From Archivesica marissinica (taxonomy: Eukaryota; Mollusca; Bivalvia; Venerida; Vesicomyidae), in NCBI GenBank assembly GCA_014843695.1, contig CM026401.1, positions 29,840,510 to 29,904,509 on the forward strand: a stretch of DNA of 64,000 nt. Reading direction: 5' to 3'. The notes beneath the pieces are model-generated. The model did not search any database. It saw only the letters and a list, made by a program, of their open reading frames with translations, and was not told the origin of the DNA. The translations under genes were made by a program, and so were the position numbers. Shown here piece after piece: positions 20,133-32,989 of this stretch (its first letter is position 1; every line of letters begins with the position of its first letter).

Positions 20133-21794
20133 ACAAGATCTTGAATAAAAGCGGCATTAACAGGTCGGAGAGATAATTATTTATAACAATATGGCTAAAA
20201 CAGTTAACGTGAATCTCTTATAATTATTATTGAGTTGGCACACACTTCTATTTACAATTGTGTACCAGTTTATAGTAATGTGTTCCATGAACTGATGTCC
20301 ATCACTAGTACAGTGTGTACCATGAACTGATGTCCAGCACTAGTACAGTGTGTACCATGAACTGATGTCCAGCACTAGTACAGTGTGTACCATGACCTGA
20401 TGTCCACCACTAGTACAGTGTGTACCATGACCTGATGTCCATCACTAGTACAGTGTGTACCATGACCTGATGTCCATCACTAGTACAGTGTGTACCATGA
20501 ACTGATTTCCATCACTGGTACAGTGTGTACCATGAACTGATGTACATCACTGTACAGTGTGTACCATGACCTGATGTCCACCACTAGTACAGTGTGTACC
20601 ATGACCTGATGTCCATCATTAGTACAGTGTGCACCATGACCTGATGTCCATCACTAGTACAGTGTGTACCATGACCTGATGTCCATCACTGGTACAGTAG
20701 TACCATGACCTGATATCCATCGCTAGTACAGTGTGTACCATGACCTGATATCCATCACTAGTACAGTGTGTACCATGAACTGATGTCCATCACTAGTACA
20801 GTGTGTACCATGACCTGATATATATCACTAGTACAGTGTGTACCATGAACTGATGTCCATCACTAGTACAGTGTGTACCATGACCTGATATCCATCACTA
20901 GTACAGTGTGTACCATGAACTGATGTCCATCACTAGTACAGTGTGAACCATGAACAGATGTCCATCACTAGTACAGTGTGTACCATGAACTGATGTCCAT
21001 CACTAGTACAGTGTGTACCATGACCAGATGTCCATCATTAGTACAGTGTGTACCATGAACTGATGTCCATCACTAGTACAGTGTGTACCATGAACTGATG
21101 TCCATCACTGGTACAGTGTGTAACATGAACTGATGTCCATACTAGTACAGTGTGTACCATGACCTGATGTCCATCACTGGTACAGTGTGTACCATGTACT
21201 GATGTCCATCACTAGTACAGTGTGTACCATGACCTGATGTCCATCACTAGTACAGTGTGTACCATGAACTGATGTCCATCACTAGTACAGTGTGTACCAT
21301 GAACTGATGTCCATCACTAGTACAGTGTGTACCATGACCTGATGTCCATCACTGGTACAGTGTGTACCATGTACTGATGTCCATCACTAGTACAGTGTGT
21401 ACCATGACCTGATGTCCATCACTATTACAGTGTGTACCATGAACTGATGTCCATCACTAGTACAGTGTGTACCATGAACTGATGTCCATTACTAGTACAG
21501 TGTGTACCATGACCTGATGTCCATCACTGGTACAGTGTGTACCATGTACTGATGTCCATCACTAGTACAGTGTGTACCATGACCTGATGTCCATCACTAA
21601 TACAGTGTGTACCATGAACTGATGTCCATCACTAGTACAGTGTGTACCATGAACTGATGTCCATCACTAGTACAGTGTGTACCATGACCTGATGTCCATC
21701 ACTAGTACAGTGTGTACCATGACCTGATGTCCATCACTAGTACAGTGTGTACCATGACCTGATGTCCATCACTAGTACAGTGTGTACCATGACC

Positions 21795-22842
21795 GGATCC
21801 GTACTTGGACCCCTGCTTTTCCTAGCCTACATAAACGACCTCCCACAAAACATCAGTTCCAAAGTCCGCATCTTTGCAGATAATACTGCAGTGTATCTAT
21901 CACTGACATCTGCAAATGAATCGGTCACACTCCAACATGATCTTAAGAGATTAGAAGAGTGGGAGTTGGAGTGGAACATGGAATTTAACCCCTCCAAATG
22001 TCAAGTTATCCACGTCACCAGAAGGAAACATCCTATTCCCAGCAAATATAAACTCCATTGAGTCCTACTTGAGTCGGTCACCTCAGCCAAATACCTTGGC
22101 GTGGATATCTCAAACAACCTGTCGTGGGACACCCACATAAAAAGGTCAACAAAGAAAGCAAACCAAACATTAGGATTTCTACGTAGAAACCTCCAGGTCA
22201 AATCTGAACCCCTTAAGACCATGGCTTACCAGATATTAGTGAGACCCCAGCTTGAATATGGCTCCGAGATCTGGTCGCCCCATACCCAAACATTGATAGA
22301 CCAAATTGAAGGTGTACAGCGAAGAGCAGCCCATTGGATAAAGGCTGACTTCTATCGTACCTCTAGTGTTACAGACATGCTACATTCCCTAAATCTACGC
22401 AGACTAGATCAACGGCGTATTGACAATAGGTTATCCCTTATGTATACAATTCATAATGATCTTGTTGCTATTCCCATTGAAAATTACCTAGTTCCCCTCT
22501 CCCGTCCTACTCGCCATTGCCATTCCTTAAGCTATAGGTTAATTACAGCAACTACAGACTACTACAAGTTCTCCTTCTTTCCAAGAACAATCTATCATTG
22601 GAACCACCTCCCTCCTGACATTGTCCATCTCCCTAGCATAGAGCAATTCAATACGGCAGTTTGCCATATTGAACATGCCAGTCCCTAGTTGTTCTGCATA
22701 GCTGCTTTTAAACTTTTACCACAACTTATTTCCATACCTTTTTAAATTATACTTTTAACTACTCATACTTTTAACTTCTTAGCGGTTTTTGACGCGCAAC
22801 ATGTCTACGTCCCCGCGAGGGGTTCGAAATTAAAGGAAGATA
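21795..22842 (+). pseudogene. 5'-truncated LINE, copy 1 (reverse transcriptase C-terminal half)
   Basis: The coding part starts inside the reverse transcriptase at GSVLGPLLFLAYINDLP and runs through the catalytic block FADNTAVY, the NPSKCQV block, YLGVDISNNLSW and the C-terminal LVRPQLEYGSEIWSPH and VQRRAAHWI region to a stop at 22,686-22,688. It is inactive: the second catalytic Asp is Asn, and a TGA interrupts the frame at about 22,059. A 3' untranslated region of about 155 bases ends in a GC-rich hairpin-like segment (GTCCCCGCGAGGGG) and AAGGAAGATAG. It is truncated on the 5' side exactly where the minisatellite unit resumes, and it differs from copy 2 at roughly 1% of positions. Confidence 0.92.
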
Positions 22843-23716
22843 GATGTCCATCACTGGTACAGTGTGTACCATGAACTGATGTCCATCACTAGTACAGTGT
22901 GTACCATGAACTGATGTCCATCACTAGTACATTGTGTACCATGAACTGATGTCCATCACTAGTACAGTGTGTACCATGACCTGATGTCCATCACTAGTAC
23001 AGTGTGTACCATGAACTGATGTCCATCACTAGTACAATGTGTACCATGACCTGATGTCCATCACTAGTACAGTGTGTACCATGACCTGATGTCCATCACT
23101 GGTACAGTGTGTACCATGACCTGATGTCCACCACTAGTACAGTGTGTACCATGAACTGATGTCCATCACTAGTACAGTGTGTACCATGACCTGATGTCCA
23201 TCACTAGTACAGTGTGTACCATGACCTGATGTCCATCACTAGTACAGTGTGTACTATGACCTGATGTCCATCACTAGTACAGTGTGTACCATGACCTGAT
23301 GTCCATCACTAGTACAGTGTGTACCATGAACTGATGTCCATCACTGGTACAGTGTGTACCATGTACTGATGTCCATCACTAGTACAGTATGTACCATGAC
23401 CTGATGTCCATCACTAGTACAGTGTGTACCATGAACTGATGTACATCACTAGTACAATGTGTACCATGAACTGATGTCCATCACTAGTACAGTGTGTACC
23501 ATGAACTGATGTCCATCACTAGTACAGTGTGTACCATGACCTGATATTCATCACTAGTACAGTGTGTACCATGAACTGATGTCCATCACTAGTACAGTGT
23601 GTACCATGAACTGATGTCCATCACTAGTACAGTGTGTACCATGACCTGATGTCCATCACTGGTACAGTGTGTACCATGACCTGATGTCCATCACTAGTAC
23701 AGTGTGTACCATGACC

Positions 23717-24764
23717 GGATCCGTACTTGGACCCCTGCTTTTCCTAGCCTACATAAACGACCTCCCACAAAATATCAGTTCCAAAGTCCGCATCTTTGCA
23801 GATGATACTGCAGTATATCTATCACTGACATCTGCAAATGAATCGGTCACACTCCAAAATGATCTTAAGAGATTAGAAGAGTGGGAGTTGGAGTGGGACA
23901 TGGAATTTAACCCCTCCAAATGTCAAGTTATCCACGTCACCAGAAGGAAACATCCTATTCCCAGCAAATATAAACTCCATGGAGTCCTACTTGAGTCGGT
24001 CACCTCAGCCAAATACCTTGGCGTGGATATCTCAAACAACCTGTCGTGGGACACCCACATAAAAAGGTCAACAAAGAAAGCAAACCAAACATTAGGATTT
24101 CTACGTAGAAACCTCCAGGTCAAATCTGAACCCCTTAAGACCATGGCTTACCAGATATTAGTGAGACCCCAGCTTGAATATGGCTCCGAGATCTGGTCGC
24201 CCCATACCCAAACATTGATAGACCAAATTGAAGGTGTCCAGCGAAGAGCAGCCCGTTGGATAAAGGCTGACTTCTATCGTACCTCTAGTGTTACAGACAT
24301 GCTACATTCCCTAAATCTACGCAGACTAGATCAACGGCGTATTGACAATAGGTTATCCCTTATGTATAAAATTCATAATGATCTTGTTGCTATTCCCATT
24401 GAAAATTACCTAGTTCCCCTCTCCCGTCCTACTCGCCATTGCCATTCCTTAAGCTATAGGTTAATTACAGCAACTACAGACTACTACAAGTTCTCCTTCT
24501 TTCCAAGAACAATCTATCATTGGAACCACCTCCCTCCTGACATTGTCCATCTCTCTACCATAGAGCAATTCAATACGGCAGTTTGCCATATTGAACATGC
24601 CAGTCCCTAGTTGTTCTGCATAGCTGCTTTTAAACTTTTACCACAACTTATTTTCATACCTTTTTAAATTATACTTTTAACTACTCATACTTTTAACTTC
24701 TTAGCGGTTTTTGACGCGCAACCTGTCTACGTCCCCGCGAGGGGTTCGAAATTAAAGGAAGATA
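23717..24764 (+). CDS. 5'-truncated LINE, copy 2 (open reverse transcriptase C-terminal half)
   Basis: Same segment as copy 1 but with an uninterrupted frame to 24,610: GSVLGPLLF, catalytic FADDTAVY, NPSKCQV, YLGVDISNNLSW, LVRPQLEYGSEIW and VQRRAARWI. The arrangement of blocks is that of Jockey/CR1-type non-LTR retrotransposons; the clade is my inference. There is no endonuclease domain and no promoter, and the apparent upstream ATG belongs to the minisatellite, so it is not an autonomous element. Both end junctions with the 35-bp array equal those of copy 1, with an offset of 1,922 bp. Confidence 0.92.
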
Positions 24765-26030
24765 GATGTCCATCACTGGTACAGTGTGTACCATGAACTG
24801 ATGTCCAGCACTAGTACAGTGTGTACCATGAACTGATGTCCAGCACTAGTAGAGTGTGTACCATGACCTGATGTCCATCACTAGTACAGTGTGTACCATG
24901 ACCTGATGTCCATCACTAGTACAGTGTGTACCATGACCTGATGTCCATCACTAGTACAGTGTGTACCATGACCTGATGTCCATCACTGGTACAGTGTGTA
25001 CCATGAACTGATGTCCATCACTAGTACAGTGTGTACTATGACCTGATGTCCATCACTGGTACAGTGTGTACCATGAACTGATGTCCATCACTGGTACAGT
25101 GTGTACCATGAACTGATGTCCATCACTAGTACAGTGTGTACCATGACCTGATGTCCATCACTAGTACAGTGTGTACCATGAACTGATGTCCATCACTAGT
25201 ACAGTGTGTACCATGACCTGATGTCCATCACTAGTACAGTGTGTACCATGAACTGATGTCCATCACTGGTACAGTGTGTACCATGAACTGATGTCCATCA
25301 CTAGTACAGTGTGTACCATGACCTGATGTCCATCACTAGTACAGTGTGTACCATGAACTGATGTCCATCACTAGTACAGTGTGTACCATGAACTGATGTC
25401 CATCACTAGTACAGTGTGTACCATGAACTGATGTCCATCACTAGTACAGTGTGTACCATGACCTGATGTCCATCACTAGTACAGTGTGTACCATGAACTG
25501 ATGTCCATCATCTAGTACAGTGTGTACCATGAACTGATGTCCATCACTAGTACAGTGTGTACCATGAACTGATGTCCATCACTAGTACAGTAGTCTGTAC
25601 CATGAACTGATGTCCATCACTAGTACAGTGTGTACCATGAACTGATGTCCATCACTAGTACAGTAGTACAGTGTGTACCATGAACTGAAGTAAGTAGTAC
25701 AGGTGTAGATGTCCATCACTAGTACAGTAGTACAGTGTGTACCATGAACTGATGTCCATCACTAATACAGTAGTACAGTGTGTACCATGACCTGATGTCC
25801 ATCACTAGTACAGTAGTACAGTGTGTACCATGACCTGATGTCCATCACTAGTACAGTAGTACAGTGTGTACCATGAACTGATGTCCATCACTAGTACAGT
25901 AGTACAGTGTGTACCATGAGCTGATGTCCATCACTAGTACAGTGTGTACCATGACCTGATGTCCATCACTAGTACAGTGTGTACCATGACCTGATGTCCA
26001 TCACTAGTACAATGTGTACCATGAACTGAT

Positions 26031-26439
26031 ATCAATCACTTATTTCGATCAAAAGATTATACAAACCACGTACAATACAAACGGAATCATCTCTACAAGT
26101 GGGCTTTATATCGTCTCTTGTTGAAAAATGTTAATATAAAGTACATTCCATTCTACAAATAATCAATTATCTGTGGGTAAATTCAATTATCCTATCGAGA
26201 ACTTCAAATTTATTGTATGCATTCTGAACACATATCATATGTCAGAAACCACAACGGAGTAATGAAGGACCAGGGGTGTCTAGTAAGGACAACACAAAGG
26301 GCATTATCCTATCCATATATTAAAAAGAGCCATACACTCTGTAGCAGTTTGAGTTAATACAAAATCTACACTGTATAAGTGTAGACTATTAGATTTGATA
26401 AAGTGATTTAGTAAACACTAACACTAATTGACTATTAAA
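26031..26439. other. Unique AT-rich stretch
   Basis: No gene or repeat family recognised. Confidence 0.4.
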
Positions 26440-26605
26440 TTTTATTTATTTTACAATGATTGCGAAACAAGCTTAAACAATTTATATTAATCACTCTCGT
26501 TAGCGCGGATGAAAGCGTAAATGTGGTTATTTGTGTGCGAGGAAACCGGAGTACTCGGAGAAAACCCACCTGTCCGATCTGGCGACCACCGTACCATCTC
26601 ACATA
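26440..26605 (-). mobile_element. SINE-B, partial
   Basis: The tail resembles SINE-A (ATTGCGAAACAAGC, ATTAATCACTCTCG), but the body reads GCGCGGATGAAAGCG and AAACCCACCTGTCCGATCTG, as at 32,308-32,556. The head is missing. Confidence 0.75.
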
Positions 26606-26689
26606 CTTCTCAATATTCTTCTAGAATATTTAATTTAAGTGATTAAAGTTAACACTAACACTAATTGACTATTGACTGTGTTTACGTTT

Positions 26690-26985
26690 ATTTATCGTCT
26701 CTACCGGTTGTCCATATGGGCGACGTCTCCTGAAGAGATTAGTCATTGTAGAATTTTGGAGAATAGTGCAATGATACGGACAGAGACTCATTCCAGAGTC
26801 TCCTCTGGTTCGTTTACGTGCATTGTGTAAAGCACCGACACGAGACCTCGGTTTAAAGTACCATCTGAAAGACTGTTAATGTTATTATGGTCAAACAGGG
26901 GATCGGGGGAAAAAACTTGCGATCCCTGGATTATCATTGGATCACAGATCAGTCTGTGACTGTTGACTAGTGAAGAAGAAGCGTT
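26690..26985 (-). mobile_element. SINE-C
   Basis: Inverted copy: the tail complement TTTATCGTCTCTACCGG is at the left and GGAGACTCTGGAATG-type body in the middle. The head is diverged on the right (TCAGTCTGTGACTG instead of the canonical A-box side). Confidence 0.75.
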
Positions 26986-28435
26986 ATGGTCCGAAACAAT
27001 TTAGCGGGAAGTGCACATAATTAGTTATGTTAGGAATTCACTCATTCGGCGCCTGACTTGACCATCACTCACTATCAGTACTGTATACACAACAGTAATG
27101 CAGTAATACAATAGAACCATATATGACCATACTACATACTCCATTTCATAGGCCATAACGAGACAACTATTGGGCTGTACGCTTGCAGCGGGGTTACATA
27201 ATGTATAATCTGCCATCATTATTTACACGGCGTTATTGGTTTCCGGAGATGTAGTACATAACGGACTCCTGTAGATTTTGAATATTCATACACTGCAAGC
27301 AAATCAAGTTTAACCGAATAAACAACATTTTATCTTTCATTCATAAAAATCTCGAATAAACTCGATTGTTTATTTTTGGAGAAAAGTCGAAAAAACGGAG
27401 GCACCTCGCTCAGTAATCCGGAATGACATCACATGTTTTCACCTAACTGTGGAACTTGCTCACAGAGCGAGCAACAGTATGTAAACAACAGTTATTTTTA
27501 ACAAAACAATATACATTTGTAAATAAGGAACAATAACTTTAATAGCAGGCTTAATGTATCATTTACACTAAAAATTCATTTGTTGGACAAAATGCTGTCT
27601 ATATACTGTATCTAGGCTACAACACTAACATTTAGTTTGACTTGGGCAAACACATGGGGCATACGAAGTCGTCATCCCTACTCTGACTGTGTGCAGAACC
27701 GTAACTAGACCCATCCATCGAACACATCACACGGTGCCTAACAGAGAATAACTAGGTTTACACAACCATGTATATCAATTGGAGAGTCTCTGTGACAACG
27801 CATGGACCTGCAGGCGAACATCGGTGAACATTTATAATTTCAGTAAGGACCCCTTGTGTGTAATAACGGATGAAACTCACACACATGGAACAGTGAGACT
27901 GGTTGTGCGCTTTAAAAGTCGTTTGGTGTATTCTATAACTATTAATAATTTTACAATTAGACAAAGATGTTGCTGTTCCCTCTGTGGTTCCCGTCATAGG
28001 AGATTGTTCTGAATGTGTCTAGAATAAATAACTTTATTGATAAGAGACCAAACCACATCCACGACAGACTGGTACTCCCCCCGGGATAAATAAATTCCTC
28101 GCGCAGCAATCTACACATGTTTTATTATTTTGAATTAAAACAAAAATGCCCCCTGAAAGATCTGTAGTGAATGTAGATTGTTTTTAATAAAACTGATAAA
28201 ACGTCAATCTGCTATGCAATAATGCAATGTACAACACAAGAAAGACATTCGCGTGTGGTTTGTTCAAGAGTCTAAATTGTGTGGTTTTGATTCATATTAA
28301 ATGTATAAATTATAAACATGTGAACACTTTTTTCCTAAGTGGCTTGCAAATGTCTGGAATTCTGGGGAAATATGGGTTGCATAACCTCAGTGCATTTCAA
28401 AATTATTTCTAGGCAAACTGAAATGCTAGCGGACC
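26986..28435. other. Unique AT-rich stretch
   Basis: Several short open frames exist (for example 27,779-28,012 and 28,227-28,412), but none shows a recognisable motif, splice context or family resemblance. No tandem array. Confidence 0.4.
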
Positions 28436-28602
28436 TGTCTCTCGTTTATTATTACTGTCAATACTGTCTTAAGCAGCAATCCAAGGGATTGACTGAACGT
28501 GTTTGCACAGGTGGCTACTTAATAGAAGTAAAATGTATAATAAAACAACATATTTTGGAATCAATCTGGACGCTGGATGCTTAATACAGGTTGATAGCTT
28601 AG
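28436..28602. mobile_element. Partial CAGTCAAACCTG-type MITE
   Basis: Contains TCTTAAGCAGCAATCCAAGG and GGTGGCTACTTAATAGAAG blocks seen in the complete copies at 4,218 and 43,765. The terminal repeats are missing or degraded. Confidence 0.5.
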
Positions 28603-28815
28603 TTTATACAAATTTATTTGAGCTCTATTGCGAAATAAGTTCTTACAACTTATATTAATCACTCGAGACCTCATTCGGAAATCGAGAGAAGAGGCAACGT
28701 GGAATTTAAATGCCTTGCCTAACGGTCAATCGTAACGGCTCCAGCGGGGCTCGAACTCCGGACCTTTCGCACCTGAAGCAAACGCGCATCTACTGCGCTA
28801 TCACGACTTCCACAC
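28603..28815 (-). mobile_element. SINE-A
   Basis: The tail complement (GAGCTCTATTGCGAAATAAG) is at the left. The B-box complement GGGGCTCGAACTCCGG and the head (CTGCGCTATCACGACTTCC) are at the right; the last 20 bases of the head are duplicated. A short internal deletion removes part of the body. Confidence 0.85.
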
Positions 28816-28960
28816 TGCGCTATCACGACTTCCACACATGTACATCCAGAAACCTGATGCATTTCAACAATGTTCAAGGTCATCAAATCTCTGGTTTCAG
28901 GTTAGCAAACACCAACTGTTAGAGTTACAAGCGTCATCTTCTTGTTTGTATCGATGGGCT

Positions 28961-28970
28961 GCGCATGCGC
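28961..28970. promoter_or_regulatory. Perfect NRF1-type palindrome GCGCATGCGC
   Basis: CTGCGCATGCGCAC matches the NRF1 consensus (YGCGCATGCGCR), a common element of animal housekeeping promoters. No adjacent open frame supports a promoter here, so this is a motif match only. Confidence 0.3.
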
Positions 28971-29094
28971 ACTAGTAATTATCCATCGACAATTTTAGTT
29001 TTACGTGGTATATGTGAATTGTTTTCAGAAATATTAGATTTCAAATAGAAGTTCATCCGGTACTTTTATGCAACAACTCCAATACATCGTATAC

Positions 29095-30398
29095 ACTATA
29101 CGTATACTAACACTTTATCTGTACCTCGTATACCAACACTTGATCTGTACCTCGTTACCTGGCACTTGATCTGTACCTCGTTACATGACACTTGAGCTGT
29201 ACATCGTTACATGACACTTGATCTGTACCTCGTTACATGACACTTGATCTGTACCTCGTTACATGACACTTGAGCTGTACCTCGTTACATGACACTTGAT
29301 CTGTACCTCGTTACATGACACTTGATCTGTACCTCGTTACATGACACTTGATATGTACCTCGTTACATGACACTTGATCTGCACCTCGTTACATGACACT
29401 TGATCTGTACCTCGTTACATGACACTTGATCTGTACCTCGTTACATGACACTTGATCTGTACCTCGTTACATGACACTTGATCTGTACCTCGTTACATGA
29501 CACTTGATCTGTACCTCGTTACATGACACTTGATCTGCACCTCGTTACATGACACTTGATCTGTACCTCGTTACATGACACTTGATCTGCACCTCGTTAC
29601 ATGACACTTGATCTGCACCTCGTTACATGACACTTGATCTGTACCTCGTTACATGACACTTGATATGTACCTCGTTACCTGGCACTTGATCTGTACCTCG
29701 TTACATGACACTTGATCTGCACCTCGTTACATGACACTTGATCTGCACCTCGTTACATGACACTTGATCTGTACCTCGTTACATGACACTTGATCTGTAC
29801 CTCGTTACATGACACTTGAGCTGTACCTCGTTACATGACACTTGATCTGTACCTCGTTACATGACACTTGATCTGTACCTCGTTACATGACACTTGATCT
29901 GTACCTCGTTACATGACACTTGATCTGCACCTCGTTACATGACACTTGATCTGTACCTCGTTACATGACACTTGATCTGTACCTCGTTACATGACACTTG
30001 AGCTGTACCTCGTTACATGACACTTGATCTGTACCTCGTTACATGACACTTGATCTGTACCTCGTTACATGACACTTGATCTGTACCTCGTTACATGACA
30101 CTTGATCTGCACCTCGTTACATGACACTTGATCTGCACCTCGTTACATGACACTTGATCTGTACCTCGTTACATGACACTTGATATGTACCTCGTTACCT
30201 GGCACTTGATCTGTACCTCGTTACATGACACTTGATCTGTACTTCGTTACATGACACTTGATCTGCACCTCGTTACATGACACTTGAGCTGTACCTCGTT
30301 ACATGACACTTGATCTGTACCTCGTTACATGCCACTTGATGACACTTGAGCTGTACCTCGTTACATGACACTTGATCTGTACCTCGTTACATGACACA
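29095..30398. repeat. 26-bp minisatellite
   Basis: About 50 copies of ACACTTGATCTGTACCTCGT plus TACATG, with GAGCTG, ATATG and CTGCAC variants. The variants recur in the same order over several hundred bases, indicating block duplications. Confidence 0.95.
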
Positions 30399-31134
30399 TA
30401 CTCGGTAACTCGTACATGTGTGGACATACAATAAACGTTCACTGACTTCCATGAAAGGACTGGCCTTGTGACCTTGTTATTCTCAATAACAAGCTGTGGG
30501 CAAACATAATTAAATTGCACCAACTCACTAAAAACAACACTGCTTTTCAAAGGCTCTCGAAGTCACAAGAATAAAGAAACAAAAACAAATGTGTTGTACT
30601 TGTCGCACCCACAGCTCGTACAGTAGATCTGCATGCTATATAAAAAATGATGTTTCAAACTCCTGTAGTTTTATATACATAACGCATAGAGTAACGTCAA
30701 GAAGGTAAACTTATTTTTAAAGTTATCTTAAAATCTGCATACATAAAATATATCTTTCTGGATTTTAATTATCTCTGCGGTTATTTTCATCTTTTGATGT
30801 TTTATTGTTGTTCACTGACGGCGTTACCAAAGACATACTACCTCACATCAATCGCAGTTTTATATGTTTCAATTTTCTCAAAATCTAATGTATTATTTCA
30901 ACTTGTATAGAATATTAATATCAAGAAATTGAAGGCCACAGTGAGCAGCATGACGCTGAATCTAATTGCCCTGAACAAGGCTTATTTCACGCACCAAGTT
31001 GCCACCAACACTCCTTCACGAAACACACTTGTCAAATTTATCTACGTACATACTAGAACAGATTAGTGTTACAATATGATGAAATTAACAAATCAAAATT
31101 AATTAACGAATATATTTACAACAAATGGAATTGT
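30399..31134. other. Unique AT-rich stretch
   Basis: No gene or repeat family recognised. A minus-strand open frame at 30,299-30,550 starts inside the 26-bp array and is not credible. Confidence 0.4.
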
Positions 31135-32305
31135 TTTGAGTACAAGCTATATTGAATGTACTATACATAGTGACGTATAACACGTGTACAAGCTATATTG
31201 AATGTACTATACATAGTGACGTATAACACGAGCACAAGCTATATTGAATGTACTATACATAGTGACGTATAACACGTGTACAAGCTATATTGAATGTACT
31301 ATACATAGTGACGTATAACACGAGCACAAGCTATATTGAATGTACTATACATAGTGACGTATAACACGAGTACAAGCTATATTGAATGTACTATACATAG
31401 TGACGTATAACACGAGCACAAGCTATATTGAATGTACTATACATAGTGACGTATAACACGAGAACAAGCTATATTGAATGTACTATACATAGTGACGTAT
31501 AACACGAGCACAAGCTATATTGAATGTACTATACATAGTGACGTATAACACGAGCACAAGCTATATTGAATGTACTATACATAGTGACGTATAACACGAG
31601 CACAAGCTATATTGAATGTACTATACATAGTGACGTATAACACGAGCACAAGCTATATTGAATGTACTATACATAGTGACGTATAAAACGAATAAGCGCT
31701 ATATTGAATGTACTATACATAGTGACGTATAACACGAGCACACGCTATATTGAATGCACTATGCATAGTGACGTATAACACGAGCACACGCTATATTGAA
31801 TGTACTATACATAGTGACGTATAACACGAGCACAAGCTATATTGAATGCACTATGCATAGTGACGTATAACACGAGCACAAGCTATATTGAATGTACTAT
31901 ACATAGTGACGTATAACACGAGCACACGCTATATTGAATGCACTATGCATAGTGACGTATAACACGAGCACAAGCTATATTGAATGTACTATACATAGTG
32001 ACGTATAACACGAGCACAAGCTATATTGAATGTACTATACATAGTGACGTATAACACGAGCACAAGCTATATTGAATGTACTATACATAGTGACGTATAA
32101 AACGAATAAGCGCTATATTGAATGTACTATACATAGTGACGTATAACACGAGCACACGCTATATTGAATGCACTATACATAGTGACGTATAACACGAGCA
32201 CACGCTATATTGAATGCACTATGCATAGTGACGTATAAAACGAGTAAACGCTATATTGAATACACTATACATAGTGACGTATTACACGTGTACAAGCTAT
32301 ATTGA
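31135..32305. repeat. 46-bp minisatellite with TGACGTAT in every unit
   Basis: About 25 copies with core TATATTGAATGTACTATACA then TAGTGACGTATAACACGAGC. A variant block (AAAACGAATAAGCGC) occurs twice 417 bp apart, showing block duplication. The right end passes directly into the 3' tail of a SINE-B. Confidence 0.95.
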
Positions 32306-32307
32306 AC

Positions 32308-32556
32308 TTTATTTATTTGACAACGTTTGCAAATAAGCTGTAACAACTTATATTAATCACTCTCGTTGGCGCGGCTGAATGCGTAAATGTGGTCATTCGT
32401 GTGGAGGGAACCCGGAGTATCCGGAGTAAACCCACCTGTCCGATCTGGTGACCACCCTACCCTCTCACCATTCCCGGTCCGAGGATCGAACCCGGTTTGC
32501 AGTGGTGACAAGCGAACGTGCTAAGCACTGTACTGTACTGCTATACTGACCAGGAC
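32308..32556 (-). mobile_element. SINE-B, full length
   Basis: Minus-strand tRNA-derived element: the head lies to the right (AGTACAGTGCTTAGCACG and B-box-like GGGTTCGATCCTCGG), the body has CGGACAGGTGGGTTTACTCC, and the tail is AT-rich like SINE-A. It is wedged between two different minisatellites: the 46-bp array abuts its tail and the 41-bp array abuts its head. Confidence 0.82.
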
Positions 32557-32908
32557 CCATGTTTCCAGCTAGGAGTAACACACCTACTGGCCAGGACACA
32601 TATTTCCAGCTAGGAGTATCACACCTACTGACCAGGGCACATGTTTCCAGCTAGGAGTAACACACCTACTGACCAGGGCACATGTTTCCAGCTAGGAGTA
32701 GCACACCTACTGGCCAGGGCACATGTTTCCAGCTAGGAGTAGCACACCTACTGACCAGGGCACACGTTTCCAACTAGGAGTAACACACCTACTGACCAGG
32801 GCACATGTTTCCAGCTAGGAGTAACACACCTACTGACCTGGGCACATGTTTCCAGCTAGTAGTAGCACACCTACTGGCCAGGACACATGTTTCCAGCTAG
32901 GAGTAGCT
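32557..32908. repeat. 41-bp minisatellite
   Basis: About eight copies with core TTTCCAGCTAGGAGTAACAC then ACCTACTGACCAGGGCACATG. It begins at the head end of the SINE-B. Confidence 0.93.
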
Positions 32909-32989
32909 AGTTCCGTCCATGCGGAATGTTGTGACAATTGTCTTTAACTCTCATGTGATGTGTTGTTATTGATGCTTTCATTAATTCCT

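Larger units (their letters stand above)
20271..26030. repeat. 35-bp minisatellite interrupted by two LINE copies
   Basis: Unit of 35 bp (core GTACCATGACCTGATGTCCA then TCACTAGTACAGTGT) with AACTG/CCTG and AGTAC/GGTAC variants. Two identical-junction LINE insertions split it at 21,795-22,842 and 23,717-24,764. Towards the right end (25,580-25,920) a derived unit with an extra CAGTAGTA appears. Confidence 0.95.

Noticed and set aside
21747..21794. Translation start of the LINE open frame at the upstream ATG
   Set aside because: The ATG belongs to the minisatellite unit; the element is 5'-truncated inside the reverse transcriptase.
27025..27219. 64-codon minus-strand frame with a hydrophobic segment
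   Set aside because: No splice signals, no homology recognised, length within chance expectation.
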